NCBI RefSeq assembly: GCF_003610735.1
Contig: NZ_RAQM01000006.1
Span: 580,274-644,273 of the forward strand
Direction of reading: 5' to 3'
Origin: Tenacibaculum lutimaris
GTDB lineage: Bacteria > Bacteroidota > Bacteroidia > Flavobacteriales > Flavobacteriaceae
Length of the DNA: 64,000 nucleotides
Made by a program: the position numbers and the translations under genes
Part shown: one piece after another, positions 25,744 through 34,807 of the stretch
Position numbering within the stretch: position 1 is the first letter of the stretch
Layout of the letters: each line of letters opens with the position of its first letter
The notes under the pieces: model-generated
What the model was told of the DNA's origin: nothing
The model's input: the letters and a program-made list of their open reading frames with translations, nothing else
The model's database searches: none

Positions 25744-25913
25744 TTCCATCCTTTAAATAAAGTTATTAAACCTACAATGATAAGACCCAACCCACCTACA
25801 AGGCCTTTTAATGAAGTTGAAATATCCCATAAATTATCATCTTTTTTATTGAGTTTAAAAACAAAATATAAAGTTATAACTCCAATCAATATAGAAAGCA
25901 AACTATATATCAT
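25740..25913 (-). CDS. Small membrane protein between moaA and moeA, 57 aa
   Basis: Starts MIYSLLSILIGVITLYFVF; second helix at about 38-53 (LVGGLGLIIVGLITLF), ending KGWK. A strong GGAGG ribosome site is formed by the last codons of moaA, and the stop overlaps the moeA ATG as ATGA. That tight packing supports real translation. The function is unknown. Confidence 0.7.
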   Translation of the reverse strand: MIYSLLSILIGVITLYFVFKLNKKDDNLWDISTSLKGLVGGLGLIIVGLITLFKGWK

Positions 25914-25915
25914 AA

Positions 25916-26905
25916 TTATCCTCCAATAGTACTCATACTTTCGGTTACATCTCCTTTTCTATTTGCCTCAGCAACAAAACCATTTTCAGGTTTTTCTTTT
26001 ATGAGTGATAAAAACAAGGCTTTTAAATCTTCATTACTGGCACCGTTTCTAATAAAATCTCGTAGGTTAAAAACACCGTCATCAAACAAACAGTTTTTAA
26101 AAGTTCCTGTTGAAGTAACTCTAATTCGGTTACAATCGTTGCATATGGTACGGGTAAAAGCAGGAATGATTCCTACGGTTCCAATATGACCCTCAACCGA
26201 AAAGTTTCGTGAAGTAGAAGACTTTTCTGAGATGAGTTGAGTAACGTTATAATTTGATTGTATTTCGTTTAAAATCTTGTTGTAATTCCACACCTCTTGG
26301 GTGTTTCGTTGCCCTTTTCCATTAAAGGGCATTTCTTCAATAAAACGAACGGCAATATTTTTCTCTTTAGTTAGCGCAACAAAATCAACTATTTCATCAG
26401 TATTAAAACCAGACTGTATTACCACATTTAGTTTTAAATTGAGTCGGCTCTTTTCTAGTAATTCAAATGTTTTATATACTTCAGGAAAAACATCACGACG
26501 TGTAATTTTGGCAAACTTATCGGCATGTAAACTGTCAATACTTAAATTGATAGTTTTTATTTTTTCAAGTCTTTCTAAATCTTTAATGTGTTTAGAAACA
26601 AGTGCTCCATTGGTGGTTATATTGATGGCATCTAGTAAATCGTTATAGGATAACATTTCTAAAAATGACATAAAATCTTTACGAGCAAAAGGTTCACCAC
26701 CTGTTAAACGAACTTTGTTTACTCCTAGTTCGGTAAGTACGCGAGTTATACGGTACATTTCTTTGTAGGTAAGCAATTCTTTACGAGGTACAATATCAAT
26801 ACCTTGAGCAGGCATGCAATATTGACAACGTAAGTTGCAACGGTCGGTTACCGCTAACCGAACATAGCTAATTTGCCTACCAAAATTATCAATAAGTTTA
26901 CCCAT
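25916..26905 (-). CDS. moaA: GTP 3',8-cyclase MoaA
   Basis: This 329-aa radical SAM enzyme has the N-terminal cluster CNLRCQYCMPAQG, the SAM motif LTGGEPFARKD, and a C-terminal cluster CNDCNRIRVTSTGTFKNCLF. It ends in the usual Gly-Gly. It makes 3',8-cH2GTP from GTP. First gene of the leftward operon moaA, small protein, moeA, small protein, moaC, mobA; divergent from uvrC. Confidence 0.97.
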   Translation of the reverse strand: MGKLIDNFGRQISYVRLAVTDRCNLRCQYCMPAQGIDIVPRKELLTYKEMYRITRVLTELGVNKVRLTGGEPFARKDFMSFLEMLSYNDLLDAINITTNGALVSKHIKDLERLEKIKTINLSIDSLHADKFAKITRRDVFPEVYKTFELLEKSRLNLKLNVVIQSGFNTDEIVDFVALTKEKNIAVRFIEEMPFNGKGQRNTQEVWNYNKILNEIQSNYNVTQLISEKSSTSRNFSVEGHIGTVGIIPAFTRTICNDCNRIRVTSTGTFKNCLFDDGVFNLRDFIRNGASNEDLKALFLSLIKEKPENGFVAEANRKGDVTESMSTIGG

Positions 26906-26971
26906 ATCGTAAAGGTACTAAAACTAGCGTTGATACTCTTTTAAAAGGTTAAAAAATCGTATTTTCGTTGT

Positions 26972-28768
26972 ATGCCAACACCGCTAGAACTTCAAATACA
27001 AACACTGCCTAATTCACCTGGAGTTTATCAATATTTTGATAAAGAAGATGTGATTATTTATGTAGGAAAAGCTAAAAACTTAAAAAAACGGGTTTCATCT
27101 TATTTTACTAAAAATCATGAGAACGGAAAAACTCGGGTTTTGGTAAAAAAAATTGTTCGTATTGAGCATGTGGTGGTTGATACTGAAACAGATGCGTTAT
27201 TGCTTGAAAATAACCTGATTAAAAAATATAAACCAAGATATAATGTACTGTTAAAGGATGATAAATCATATCCGTGGATTTGTATTAAAAAAGAGAGGTT
27301 CCCACGGGTATTTTCTACGCGAAGAGTAATTAAAGACGGATCGGAATATTTTGGTCCTTATACCAATATGCGAACGGTACATGCTTTGTTAGATTTGATT
27401 AAAGAATTGTATCCGTTAAGAACTTGTAATTACGATTTAAGTCAAGAAAAGATTGATGCAGATAAATACAAAGTTTGTTTAGAATACCATTTAGGAAATT
27501 GTAAAGGTCCTTGTGAAGGGTATCAATCTGAAGAAGATTATCAAGAAGATATAAGAGCAATTCGAAATATCATAAAAGGTAACTTTAAAGAGAGTTTACA
27601 ACAATTTGAAAAGTTAATGCTTGATTTTGCTGCTAATATGAGGTTTGAAGAAGCACAAAAAATTAAAGAAAAATTGGCGTCTTTACAGAATTATCAAGCA
27701 AAATCAACGATTGTGAATCCGTCTATTAATAATGTAGATGTATTTTCTATCATTTCAGATGAATCGCATGGTTATGCTAACTTTTTTAAGGTGATGAATG
27801 GTTCGATTGTACAGTCGTATACTACAGAGATTAAGAAAAAACTAGAAGAAACTGATAAAGAACTTTTAGAGTTATTTATTATTGAAACCCGTCAACGCTT
27901 TAATTCATTATCAAGAGAAATATTTGTGCCTTTCAAGGTGAATGTAGGTAAGGATATTAAGGTTGCCGTTCCTAAGTTAGGAGATAAAAAACGTATTGTT
28001 GAATTGTCGGAACGCAATGCGAAGTTTTATCGTCAAGAGCAGTTTAAGCAAATAAAAATTGTAGACCCTGATCGTCATGTAAAAAGAATTATGGCACAAA
28101 TGCAAAAGGATTTACGATTAGGAAAAGAACCCCGTCATATTGAATGTTTTGATAATTCTAACATTCAAGGAACGAATCCCGTAGCTGCTTGTGTGGTTTT
28201 TAAAGATGGAAAACCTAGTAAAAAGGATTATCGACATTTTAACATCAAAACTGTTGAAGGACCAGATGATTTTGCTTCGATGGAAGAAGTAGTATACAGA
28301 AGATATAAACGATTGTTAGAAGAAGAACAACCGTTGCCTCAATTAATAGTTATTGATGGAGGAAAAGGACAGTTATCTTCGGCATTAAAAAGTTTAGACG
28401 CATTAGGTTTAAGAGGAAAAATAGCGATTATAGGTATTGCAAAACGCTTGGAGGAAATTTATTATCCTGGAGATTCTGTTCCGTTGTATTTAGATAAAAA
28501 ATCAGAAACACTAAAAATAATTCAGTATTTACGTAATGAAGCACATCGCTTTGGAATTACTTTTCATAGAAATAAACGAAGTAAAAGTGCTATACAATCA
28601 GAATTAGAACAAATTCCTAACATTGGTAAACAAACAATCACTAATTTATTGCGTAAATTTAAGTCAGCAAAACGTGTTAAAACTGCTAGTTTAGAGGAAT
28701 TGAAAGAAGTTGTTGGAAACTCAAGAGCTCAAAAAATATATCAATATTATCAAAAAAAAGAAGAATGA
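26972..28768 (+). CDS. uvrC: Excinuclease ABC subunit C
   Basis: At 598 aa it has the full domain order. The GIY-YIG nuclease domain (SPGVYQYF, VIIYVGKAKNLKKR) cuts 3' of damage. A Cys cluster (CLEYHLGNCKGPCEGY), a UvrB-binding helix pair, the RNase H-like domain (ECFDNSNIQGTNPVAACVV, IVIDGGKGQ) and C-terminal helix-hairpin-helix motifs follow. It works with UvrA/UvrB in nucleotide excision repair. Its stop overlaps the next start as ATGA. Confidence 0.97.
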   Translation: MPTPLELQIQTLPNSPGVYQYFDKEDVIIYVGKAKNLKKRVSSYFTKNHENGKTRVLVKKIVRIEHVVVDTETDALLLENNLIKKYKPRYNVLLKDDKSYPWICIKKERFPRVFSTRRVIKDGSEYFGPYTNMRTVHALLDLIKELYPLRTCNYDLSQEKIDADKYKVCLEYHLGNCKGPCEGYQSEEDYQEDIRAIRNIIKGNFKESLQQFEKLMLDFAANMRFEEAQKIKEKLASLQNYQAKSTIVNPSINNVDVFSIISDESHGYANFFKVMNGSIVQSYTTEIKKKLEETDKELLELFIIETRQRFNSLSREIFVPFKVNVGKDIKVAVPKLGDKKRIVELSERNAKFYRQEQFKQIKIVDPDRHVKRIMAQMQKDLRLGKEPRHIECFDNSNIQGTNPVAACVVFKDGKPSKKDYRHFNIKTVEGPDDFASMEEVVYRRYKRLLEEEQPLPQLIVIDGGKGQLSSALKSLDALGLRGKIAIIGIAKRLEEIYYPGDSVPLYLDKKSETLKIIQYLRNEAHRFGITFHRNKRSKSAIQSELEQIPNIGKQTITNLLRKFKSAKRVKTASLEELKEVVGNSRAQKIYQYYQKKEE

Positions 28769-30954
28769 AAAAGTTACTAATTTTATTATTGTTTCCTGCA
28801 TTGATGTTGGCACAAGAACAACCTAAGATAGGTCTGGTGCTTAGTGGAGGTGGAGCAAAAGGGATTGCTCATATTGGAATACTAAAAGAGCTTGAAAAAG
28901 CAGGTGTTCAGGTAGATTATATTGGAGGTACAAGTATGGGGGCAATTGTAGGAGGACTTTATGCAGCTGGTTATACAGCAGATCAGATAGAAGAAGCTGT
29001 TTTTGAAACAGACTTTATGAATTTACTACAAGATAAAGTTCCAAGAAAAGAGAAACCTTTTTTTAGCAAACTCCATGGTGAAAAATATGCTGTATCACTT
29101 CCTATCAAGAAAGGAAATTTAGGGTTGCCTTTAGGTTTGTCTAAAGGTCAAAATGTATTAAATTTTTTAACTGAATTACTTGCGCCAGTTGATGAGGTTA
29201 GTGATTTTTCTAAATTACCAATACCTTTTTATTGTATAGGTACTAATATAGAAACAGGTGAAGAGGAAGTTTTAGAAACTGGTTCGTTACCGTTAGCACT
29301 TAGAGCAAGTGCGGCTTTTCCATCTTTGTTAAACCCTGTAGATATAGAAGGAAAATTATTGGTAGATGGTGGAGTTGTAAATAACTTTCCTGTTGACGTT
29401 ATGAAAAAAAAGGGAGTTGACATCATAATAGGGGTTAGTGTTCAAGGAGAATTATTAAAAAGAGATGAGCTGGTTTCTGTAGCATCTTTATTATTACAGA
29501 TTATCAATTTTCAAATGTATAAGAAATCTGATGAACAAGTTGAGTTACTAAATGTTTATATACGACCAAACGTTATAGATTATAGCGTGATATCTTTTGA
29601 TGAAAAGAAAGAAATTTTAGAAGAAGGAACAAAAGCAGCTAAGCAGTATAAAGTTGTTTTTGATAGCATAGCAAAAATGCAGCCTCAAAAGAGAAAAATA
29701 CCTAAAGTTGAGCTAAAAGAGAAAAAGTTTATAGTAGATAGAATCATTATTAAAGGAAATAAGAATTACACGAATAACTATATTTTAGGAAAGTTACAGT
29801 TGCGTGAGGGAGATAGTGTTTCTTACAAAGAAATATCTAAGAAAATTAACACGTTAACCGCTACCAAAAACTTTACCAGAATTGATTATCATTTCGATAA
29901 GTCTTTTCAAGGAAAAAAATTAGAGTTAACAGTAAAAGAAGAAAAAATTCAGTCATATTTACGACTTGGCTTACATTATGATTTATTGTACAAGTCGGCA
30001 GTTCTGTTAAACTACAATCATAAAAAACTACTTTTTCAAAATGATGAGCTCTCTGTTGATGTTGGTATTGGTGATAAAATTAGATACAATCTAGAGTATT
30101 TTGTAGATAACGGGTTTTTAACAAGTTATGGTTTTAGTACAAGGTATAACTCCTTCAATAGTGATTTTATATATGACACAGGACTTATAAACGGAAAGTA
30201 TTCAGACTTTTCAACTTCATTGTATTTTCAAACAACCTTTGATAAAAAATTTGCGATTGGTATAGGAACAGAGCATAAAAACATAGACGCAAGTACTATG
30301 AATATATCATCTGATGGAAAAGAAGACTTTTTTGATCGAAGCAATTATATAAATGCTTATTCATACTTAAAATTAGACACCTATAATAAAGAAATGTTTC
30401 CAACAAGGGGGTTTTATGCTAATATAGGTTTTAAATGGTTTTTGTGGTCTGATAGAAATAGTAGATTAGACGGGCTATTGCCAAATAGTGAGCCATTTCA
30501 TCAATTTTCGCAATTAGGAGGAACTATAGGGTTTGCTACTACTTTTTACGACAAGTTAACCTTTCAATATACGTCACAAGCAGGATATACCTTAGGGAAA
30601 AAGTCATTTGAAATTTTTGACTATCATTTAGGAGGATACAATCAAAATTATATTAATAATTTTATTCCAATGTATGGGTATGATACAGGAGGTTTAAACA
30701 ACCAGTCTTACTTAAGATCAGAATTCAATCTGCGATATGAGGTTTTAAAAAATCATTATGCAATGTTTATTGCAAATTATGCTCGTGTAGAAGAAAATGT
30801 TTTTGAGAATGGAGATTTATTTAAGAACACAAAATCAGGTTATGCATTAGGGTACAGCGTGGAAACTTTTATGGGACCTGTTGAATTAAAATATTCATGG
30901 TCACCAGATCACTCTGAACATTATTGGTTATTTAATTTAGGGTTTTGGTTTTAA
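28765..30954 (+). CDS. Patatin-like phospholipase fused to POTRA and outer-membrane barrel
   Basis: This 729-aa protein has a signal peptide (MKKLLILLLFPALMLAQ). The patatin domain has LSGGGAKGIAHIG, the nucleophile elbow GGTSMGA, and VDGGVVNNFPVD with the catalytic Asp. A POTRA-like repeat (IIIKGNKNYTNNYILGKLQL) lies at about 330-400, then an Omp85-type barrel ending in Phe (LFNLGFWF). The layout matches PlpD-type type Vd autotransporters. Translation is coupled to uvrC by a 4-nt overlap, though the functions are unrelated. Confidence 0.92.
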   Translation: MKKLLILLLFPALMLAQEQPKIGLVLSGGGAKGIAHIGILKELEKAGVQVDYIGGTSMGAIVGGLYAAGYTADQIEEAVFETDFMNLLQDKVPRKEKPFFSKLHGEKYAVSLPIKKGNLGLPLGLSKGQNVLNFLTELLAPVDEVSDFSKLPIPFYCIGTNIETGEEEVLETGSLPLALRASAAFPSLLNPVDIEGKLLVDGGVVNNFPVDVMKKKGVDIIIGVSVQGELLKRDELVSVASLLLQIINFQMYKKSDEQVELLNVYIRPNVIDYSVISFDEKKEILEEGTKAAKQYKVVFDSIAKMQPQKRKIPKVELKEKKFIVDRIIIKGNKNYTNNYILGKLQLREGDSVSYKEISKKINTLTATKNFTRIDYHFDKSFQGKKLELTVKEEKIQSYLRLGLHYDLLYKSAVLLNYNHKKLLFQNDELSVDVGIGDKIRYNLEYFVDNGFLTSYGFSTRYNSFNSDFIYDTGLINGKYSDFSTSLYFQTTFDKKFAIGIGTEHKNIDASTMNISSDGKEDFFDRSNYINAYSYLKLDTYNKEMFPTRGFYANIGFKWFLWSDRNSRLDGLLPNSEPFHQFSQLGGTIGFATTFYDKLTFQYTSQAGYTLGKKSFEIFDYHLGGYNQNYINNFIPMYGYDTGGLNNQSYLRSEFNLRYEVLKNHYAMFIANYARVEENVFENGDLFKNTKSGYALGYSVETFMGPVELKYSWSPDHSEHYWLFNLGFWF

Positions 30955-30958
30955 ACAT

Positions 30959-30990
30959 AAAAAAACCCGTATCGTCTGATACGGGTTTTT
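30959..30990. terminator. Strong terminator between converging genes
   Basis: AAAAACCCGTATC and GATACGGGTTTTT form a 13-bp stem with a 4-nt loop. It serves the patatin gene rightward and rng leftward. Confidence 0.92.
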
Positions 30991-31009
30991 ATTTCATAAT
31001 AAGATTGCC

Positions 31010-32554
31010 TTACTTGCTTTTTTTCTTCTTTTTAAAATAGAATTTATATTGTAAGTATTGGTAAGCATCTCTTGGTAATACTTTAATCCACTTTTTGTGT
31101 TGCACAAACCATTTAAAACGGATAGAATTTACGCCTTTTGTTAAATAAGCAGCTATAAAAGGATGTACGTTTAAAGTAATATCCTTGTAATTTTTACCAC
31201 TATTTATTAGGCGTTCTAGTTCAGCTTCTATTTTATCTAATAAGACAATAGGAGCTTCTACTTCTCCGTTTTTATTTGGATTTGGTTCACGCGTTTTTAT
31301 CTCTAATTCAGGTCGTACACGTTGTCTTGTAATTTGCACTAAACCAAATTTACTCGGAGGTAAAATTTTATGTTTAGTACGATCTAAAGCCATCGCGTCT
31401 TTTAAGTGTTGATATAATTTCTGTCTGTTTTCAGCAGATTTCATATCGATAAAGTCAACAACTATAATTCCTCCCATATCTCGTAATTGTAATTGACGAG
31501 CAATTTCACTGGCAGCAATTAAATTAACTTCTAAAGCAGTTTCTTCTTGGTTTAAAGACTTATTAGAGCGGTTACCACTATTTACATCAATTACGTGTAA
31601 AGCTTCGGTATGCTCAATAACTAAATAAGCCCCTTTACTCATAGAAACTGTTTTACCAAACGATGTTTTAATTTGACGTTCTATACCATATTTTTCAAAA
31701 ATAGGTACTTCAGACGCATGAAGTTTTACAATGTTTTCCTTTTCAGGATATATTTCTTGTAAATACTCTTTAATTTCAACTTTTAAAGTCTCATCGTTGG
31801 TTACAATGCTTGTAAAAGAATCGTTCATTACATCTCTTAGAATAGAAGATGCTCTGTTTAACTCGCTTAATATTTTGGTTGGGGTGTTATTATTAGCAAT
31901 GCGTTTACACATTGTTTTCCAACGATCAAGTGAGTTTTGTAAATCTTTGTCAAGTTCTGCTACCTTTTTACCTTCGGCAACAGTACGTAAAATAAGTCCA
32001 AACCCTTTTGGTCTGATACTTTTTGCTAATTTTTTTAAACGCTCCTTTTCTTTCGGATCTGCTATTTTTTGTGATACCGATATACGGTTAGAAAAAGGAA
32101 CTAAAACTAAAAATCTACCTGCTATTGAAAGTTCCGAACTAATACGCGGACCTTTGGTAGATATTGGTTCTTTTACAATTTGTACTAATAAATTTTGACC
32201 TGATTTTAGTACATCGTTAATACTTCCGTCTTTGTTGATGTCTTCTTCAAAACGAAAGTTTTTTAAAGTGAATTCTTTGTAATTACCTGTGCTTACTTTC
32301 TTAATGAATTTGTTTAAAGATTGTACTTGTGGACCTAAATCGTGGTAGTGTAAAAAACCATCTTTAGGATAACCAACATTTACAAAAGCAGCATTTAACC
32401 CAGTCATTACTTTTCCTATTTTAGCAAGAAAAATATCACCGACTGAAAAATTATGGTCGCTTGTTTCTTTGTTTAACTCAATAAGTTTACCATCTCTTAG
32501 TAAGGCGAAATCAATATCAGAAGAATTGGAACGAATTATTAATTCTGTTTTCAT
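31010..32554 (-). CDS. rng: Ribonuclease E/G family endoribonuclease
   Basis: At 514 aa it is RNase G-like in size, with no long RNase E tail. The S1 region is visible in GDIFLAKIGKVMTGLNAAFVNV, then a 5' sensor/RNase H-like core, and the catalytic Asp motif IIVVDFIDM. VIDVNSGNRSNKS is the family signature. It starts rRNA maturation and mRNA decay. The 5' leader carries three stem-loops (32575-32650) upstream of the ATG. Confidence 0.95.
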   Translation of the reverse strand: MKTELIIRSNSSDIDFALLRDGKLIELNKETSDHNFSVGDIFLAKIGKVMTGLNAAFVNVGYPKDGFLHYHDLGPQVQSLNKFIKKVSTGNYKEFTLKNFRFEEDINKDGSINDVLKSGQNLLVQIVKEPISTKGPRISSELSIAGRFLVLVPFSNRISVSQKIADPKEKERLKKLAKSIRPKGFGLILRTVAEGKKVAELDKDLQNSLDRWKTMCKRIANNNTPTKILSELNRASSILRDVMNDSFTSIVTNDETLKVEIKEYLQEIYPEKENIVKLHASEVPIFEKYGIERQIKTSFGKTVSMSKGAYLVIEHTEALHVIDVNSGNRSNKSLNQEETALEVNLIAASEIARQLQLRDMGGIIVVDFIDMKSAENRQKLYQHLKDAMALDRTKHKILPPSKFGLVQITRQRVRPELEIKTREPNPNKNGEVEAPIVLLDKIEAELERLINSGKNYKDITLNVHPFIAAYLTKGVNSIRFKWFVQHKKWIKVLPRDAYQYLQYKFYFKKKKKSK

Positions 32555-32574
32555 TCTGAATATGGTTTTATGCC

Positions 32575-32650
32575 GTCGTAATTGCTTACGAAGACGGATT
32601 AAAATTTGTAAACAGGTATAATTTATACCATTTTAAGGTGTTAAAACCTT
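32575..32650 (-). promoter_or_regulatory. Structured leader upstream of rng
   Basis: Three short hairpins follow one another: CCGTC/GACGG (32575-32597), GGTATAATTTATACC (32615-32629) and AAGGT/ACCTT (32635-32650). They lie between the basic-protein gene and rng. RNase E in E. coli controls its own mRNA through leader hairpins; a similar role here is only analogy. The left two could also be part of a terminator. Confidence 0.4.
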
Positions 32651-32699
32651 AATGTCAATGAACGTAGCTTATAAAAGCAACGAAAAAGTAAGCTACTGC

Positions 32700-32792
32700 T
32701 TACTTTTTCTTCTTATGACGATTTGCTCTCGCTCTTTTCTTTCTTTTGTGTGTAGAGATCTTAGCTCTCTTTCTTTTTTTACCACTTGGCAT
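32700..32792 (-). CDS. Very basic 30-aa protein, possible ribosome-associated
   Basis: MPSGKKRKRAKISTHKRKKR then ARANRHKKKK; 17 of 30 residues are Lys or Arg. It has no hydrophobic core and must bind nucleic acid, probably rRNA. Small, strongly basic proteins of this size next to HU and rng are typical of Flavobacteriia; a bTHX-like or other small ribosomal protein role is likely but unproven. It lies between rng and the HU gene on the same strand. Confidence 0.75.
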   Translation of the reverse strand: MPSGKKRKRAKISTHKRKKRARANRHKKKK

Positions 32793-32849
32793 AGTTCAAA
32801 TGTTTTGTAAAACCTTTGTTAGTAAGGTTTTGGGTTAATACTTTTTTAA

Positions 32850-33140
32850 TTATTTTACAGCTACTTTAGTTTTTACACCCTCAGTAAATACCTTAGAAGG
32901 CTTAAAAGCAGGTATGTTGTGTGCAGGAATCTTAATAGTAGTATTTTTAGAAATGTTTCTACCAGTTTTTTCTGCTCTAGTTTTAATAATAAAACTACCG
33001 AAACCTCTTAAATATACATTATCTCCACTCTCTAATGCATCTTTTACTTCGTCCATAAATGCTTCAACAGTCGCTAAAACATCTGCTTTTTCAATTCCAC
33101 TTTTATCTGAAATTTTAGATACGATATCTGCTTTTGTCAT
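32850..33140 (-). CDS. HU-family DNA-binding protein
   Basis: This 96-aa protein has the HU dimerisation helices (ADIVSKISDKSGIEKADVLATVEAF), GFGSFIIKTR and the DNA-arm PAHNIPAFKPSK, typical of HU/IHF. The start is the ATG at 33140 (MTKADIV); the longer frame has 15 unlikely residues. It compacts DNA. Just upstream of the small basic-protein gene. Confidence 0.95.
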   Translation of the reverse strand: MTKADIVSKISDKSGIEKADVLATVEAFMDEVKDALESGDNVYLRGFGSFIIKTRAEKTGRNISKNTTIKIPAHNIPAFKPSKVFTEGVKTKVAVK

Positions 33141-33246
33141 TATAAATATATTTTGTTTTGTTTTCTTAAAAAATTGAGGGTGCAAATATATGATAATTAA
33201 TCTATTCCGAAAAAAATAAGATTAAAAATATCTAAATAAAATATGT

Positions 33247-33254
33247 TAATTTTG
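33247..33254 (+). promoter_or_regulatory. -7 box of the mutY operon
   Basis: TAATTTTG matches TAnnTTTG and ends 18 nt before the mutY ATG, so the transcript has a very short leader. Confidence 0.55.
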
Positions 33255-33272
33255 CTGGCACAATTTACATAA

Positions 33273-34319
33273 ATGTCTTTATCTAAACAATTAATTCACT
33301 GGTATTTACAGAATAAAAGAGAGCTTCCTTGGAGAAAAACAAAAGATCCGTATCGTGTTTGGTTAAGTGAAATTATGTTACAACAAACTCGCGTAGTACA
33401 AGGCTTGCCGTATTTTTTAAAATTTACAGAAGCTTTTCCAACAGTATTTGATTTAGCAAAAGCCGAAGAAAGCGAGGTGTTAAAATTATGGCAAGGTTTG
33501 GGGTATTATTCAAGAGCTAGAAACTTACATTTTACAGCTAAATATGTTGCAGAAGAATTGGGAGGAATATTTCCTAAATCGTATAAAGAATTATTACAAT
33601 TAAAAGGAGTAGGTGATTATACCGCTTCAGCAATTGCTTCCATTTGTTATGATGAACCAGTTGCTGTGGTTGATGGTAATGTGTATAGAGTACTGTCTCG
33701 CTATTTTGGAATTGCTACACCTATTAATTCTACAAAAGGAATAAAAGAGTTTAAAGAGTTAGCCCAAACAGTAATTGATGCATCACAACCAGGAGTGTAT
33801 AATCAAGCTATTATGGATTTTGGTGCTTTACATTGTAAACCTCAAAATCCGTTGTGTAGTGAGTGTCCGATAGCTAATAGTTGTGTGGCGTTGGTAAAAA
33901 ATAGTACCAAAGAACTTCCTGTAAAGGAAAAGAAAATTAAAATTAAAAAACGATATTTTAATTATTTAGTGCCAGTTACTAATGATAATCAGACGGTTTT
34001 AGAAGAGCGAACAGGAAAAGGAATCTGGCAAGGGTTGTATCAGTTCCCTCTTTTGGAAGCCAAAAATGAAATTGACGAAAATGAACTAATTCAACACGAG
34101 CAGTTTATAAAGCTGTTTCCTGAAGAAACTACAATTTCATTGTTTAACAAAGAAGAGATTATTCATAAATTGTCGCATCAGCATTTAGTTACCAAGTTTT
34201 GGGTAGTAAAAACTACAAATGTTAGTGAGAATACAATGAGTTGGTCAAAAGTAAAAGAGCAACCTGTGCCAGTGTTGATAGATAAGTTTTTGGAGGAATA
34301 TTTAAACGAGGACTCCTAA
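33273..34319 (+). CDS. mutY: A/G-specific adenine glycosylase MutY
   Basis: This 348-aa protein has SEIMLQQTRVVQGLPYF with the catalytic Glu, the helix-hairpin-helix LKGVGDYTASAIASICYD with the catalytic Asp in VVDGNVYRVLSR, and a 4Fe-4S cluster C-X6-C-X2-C-X5-C (HCKPQNPLCSECPIANSC). The C-terminal MutT-like domain reads 8-oxoG. It removes A mispaired with 8-oxoguanine. First gene of mutY-ssb-gldE-gldD. Confidence 0.96.
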   Translation: MSLSKQLIHWYLQNKRELPWRKTKDPYRVWLSEIMLQQTRVVQGLPYFLKFTEAFPTVFDLAKAEESEVLKLWQGLGYYSRARNLHFTAKYVAEELGGIFPKSYKELLQLKGVGDYTASAIASICYDEPVAVVDGNVYRVLSRYFGIATPINSTKGIKEFKELAQTVIDASQPGVYNQAIMDFGALHCKPQNPLCSECPIANSCVALVKNSTKELPVKEKKIKIKKRYFNYLVPVTNDNQTVLEERTGKGIWQGLYQFPLLEAKNEIDENELIQHEQFIKLFPEETTISLFNKEEIIHKLSHQHLVTKFWVVKTTNVSENTMSWSKVKEQPVPVLIDKFLEEYLNEDS

Positions 34320-34356
34320 TTTTTGTATATTTGATTTTACACTAAATTATAATGCT

Positions 34357-34788
34357 ATGGCAGGAACAATTAATAAGGTTATTTTAATAGGACATTTAGG
34401 TGATGAGGTTAAAATGCACTATTTTGAAGGAGGAAACTCGATAGGACGTTTTCCATTAGCTACTAATGAGACTTATACTAACCGCCAAACTGGAGAAAAA
34501 GTAACCAATGTTGAATGGCATAATATTGTAGTGCGTAATAAATTGGCTGAAATTTGCGAAAAATATTTAACCAAAGGAGATCGTGTGTATTGCGAAGGTC
34601 GTATAAAAACACGTCAGTATGAAGTAGACGGTCAAAAACGATACGCTACTGAAATTCATGTGCAAGACATGACGTTTTTATCTACTAAAAAAGACCCAAA
34701 TAGTCCGCAACCAAGTGCACAACCAATGCAAGGAAACCCTACACCACCAAGTGTAGCGCCAGAAGAAGATGACGATTTACCATTTTAG
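34357..34788 (+). CDS. ssb: Single-stranded DNA-binding protein
   Basis: This 143-aa protein has an OB fold (residues 1-107: INKVILIGHLGDEVKMHYF, VEWHNIVVRNKLAEICEKY, VYCEGRIKTRQY) and a Pro/Gln-rich linker, ending in the acidic partner-binding tip EDDDLPF. It protects ssDNA in replication and repair. Located between mutY and gldE as in other flavobacteria. Confidence 0.96.
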   Translation: MAGTINKVILIGHLGDEVKMHYFEGGNSIGRFPLATNETYTNRQTGEKVTNVEWHNIVVRNKLAEICEKYLTKGDRVYCEGRIKTRQYEVDGQKRYATEIHVQDMTFLSTKKDPNSPQPSAQPMQGNPTPPSVAPEEDDDLPF

Positions 34789-34807
34789 TATAATTAAATT
34801 TTAAAAA

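Noticed and set aside
31731..32198. 155-aa + strand frame inside rng
   Set aside because: Antisense shadow of a conserved ribonuclease gene.
32595..32650. Tandem terminators between rng and the basic-protein gene
   Set aside because: No T run follows either stem in the transcription direction; a structured leader fits better.
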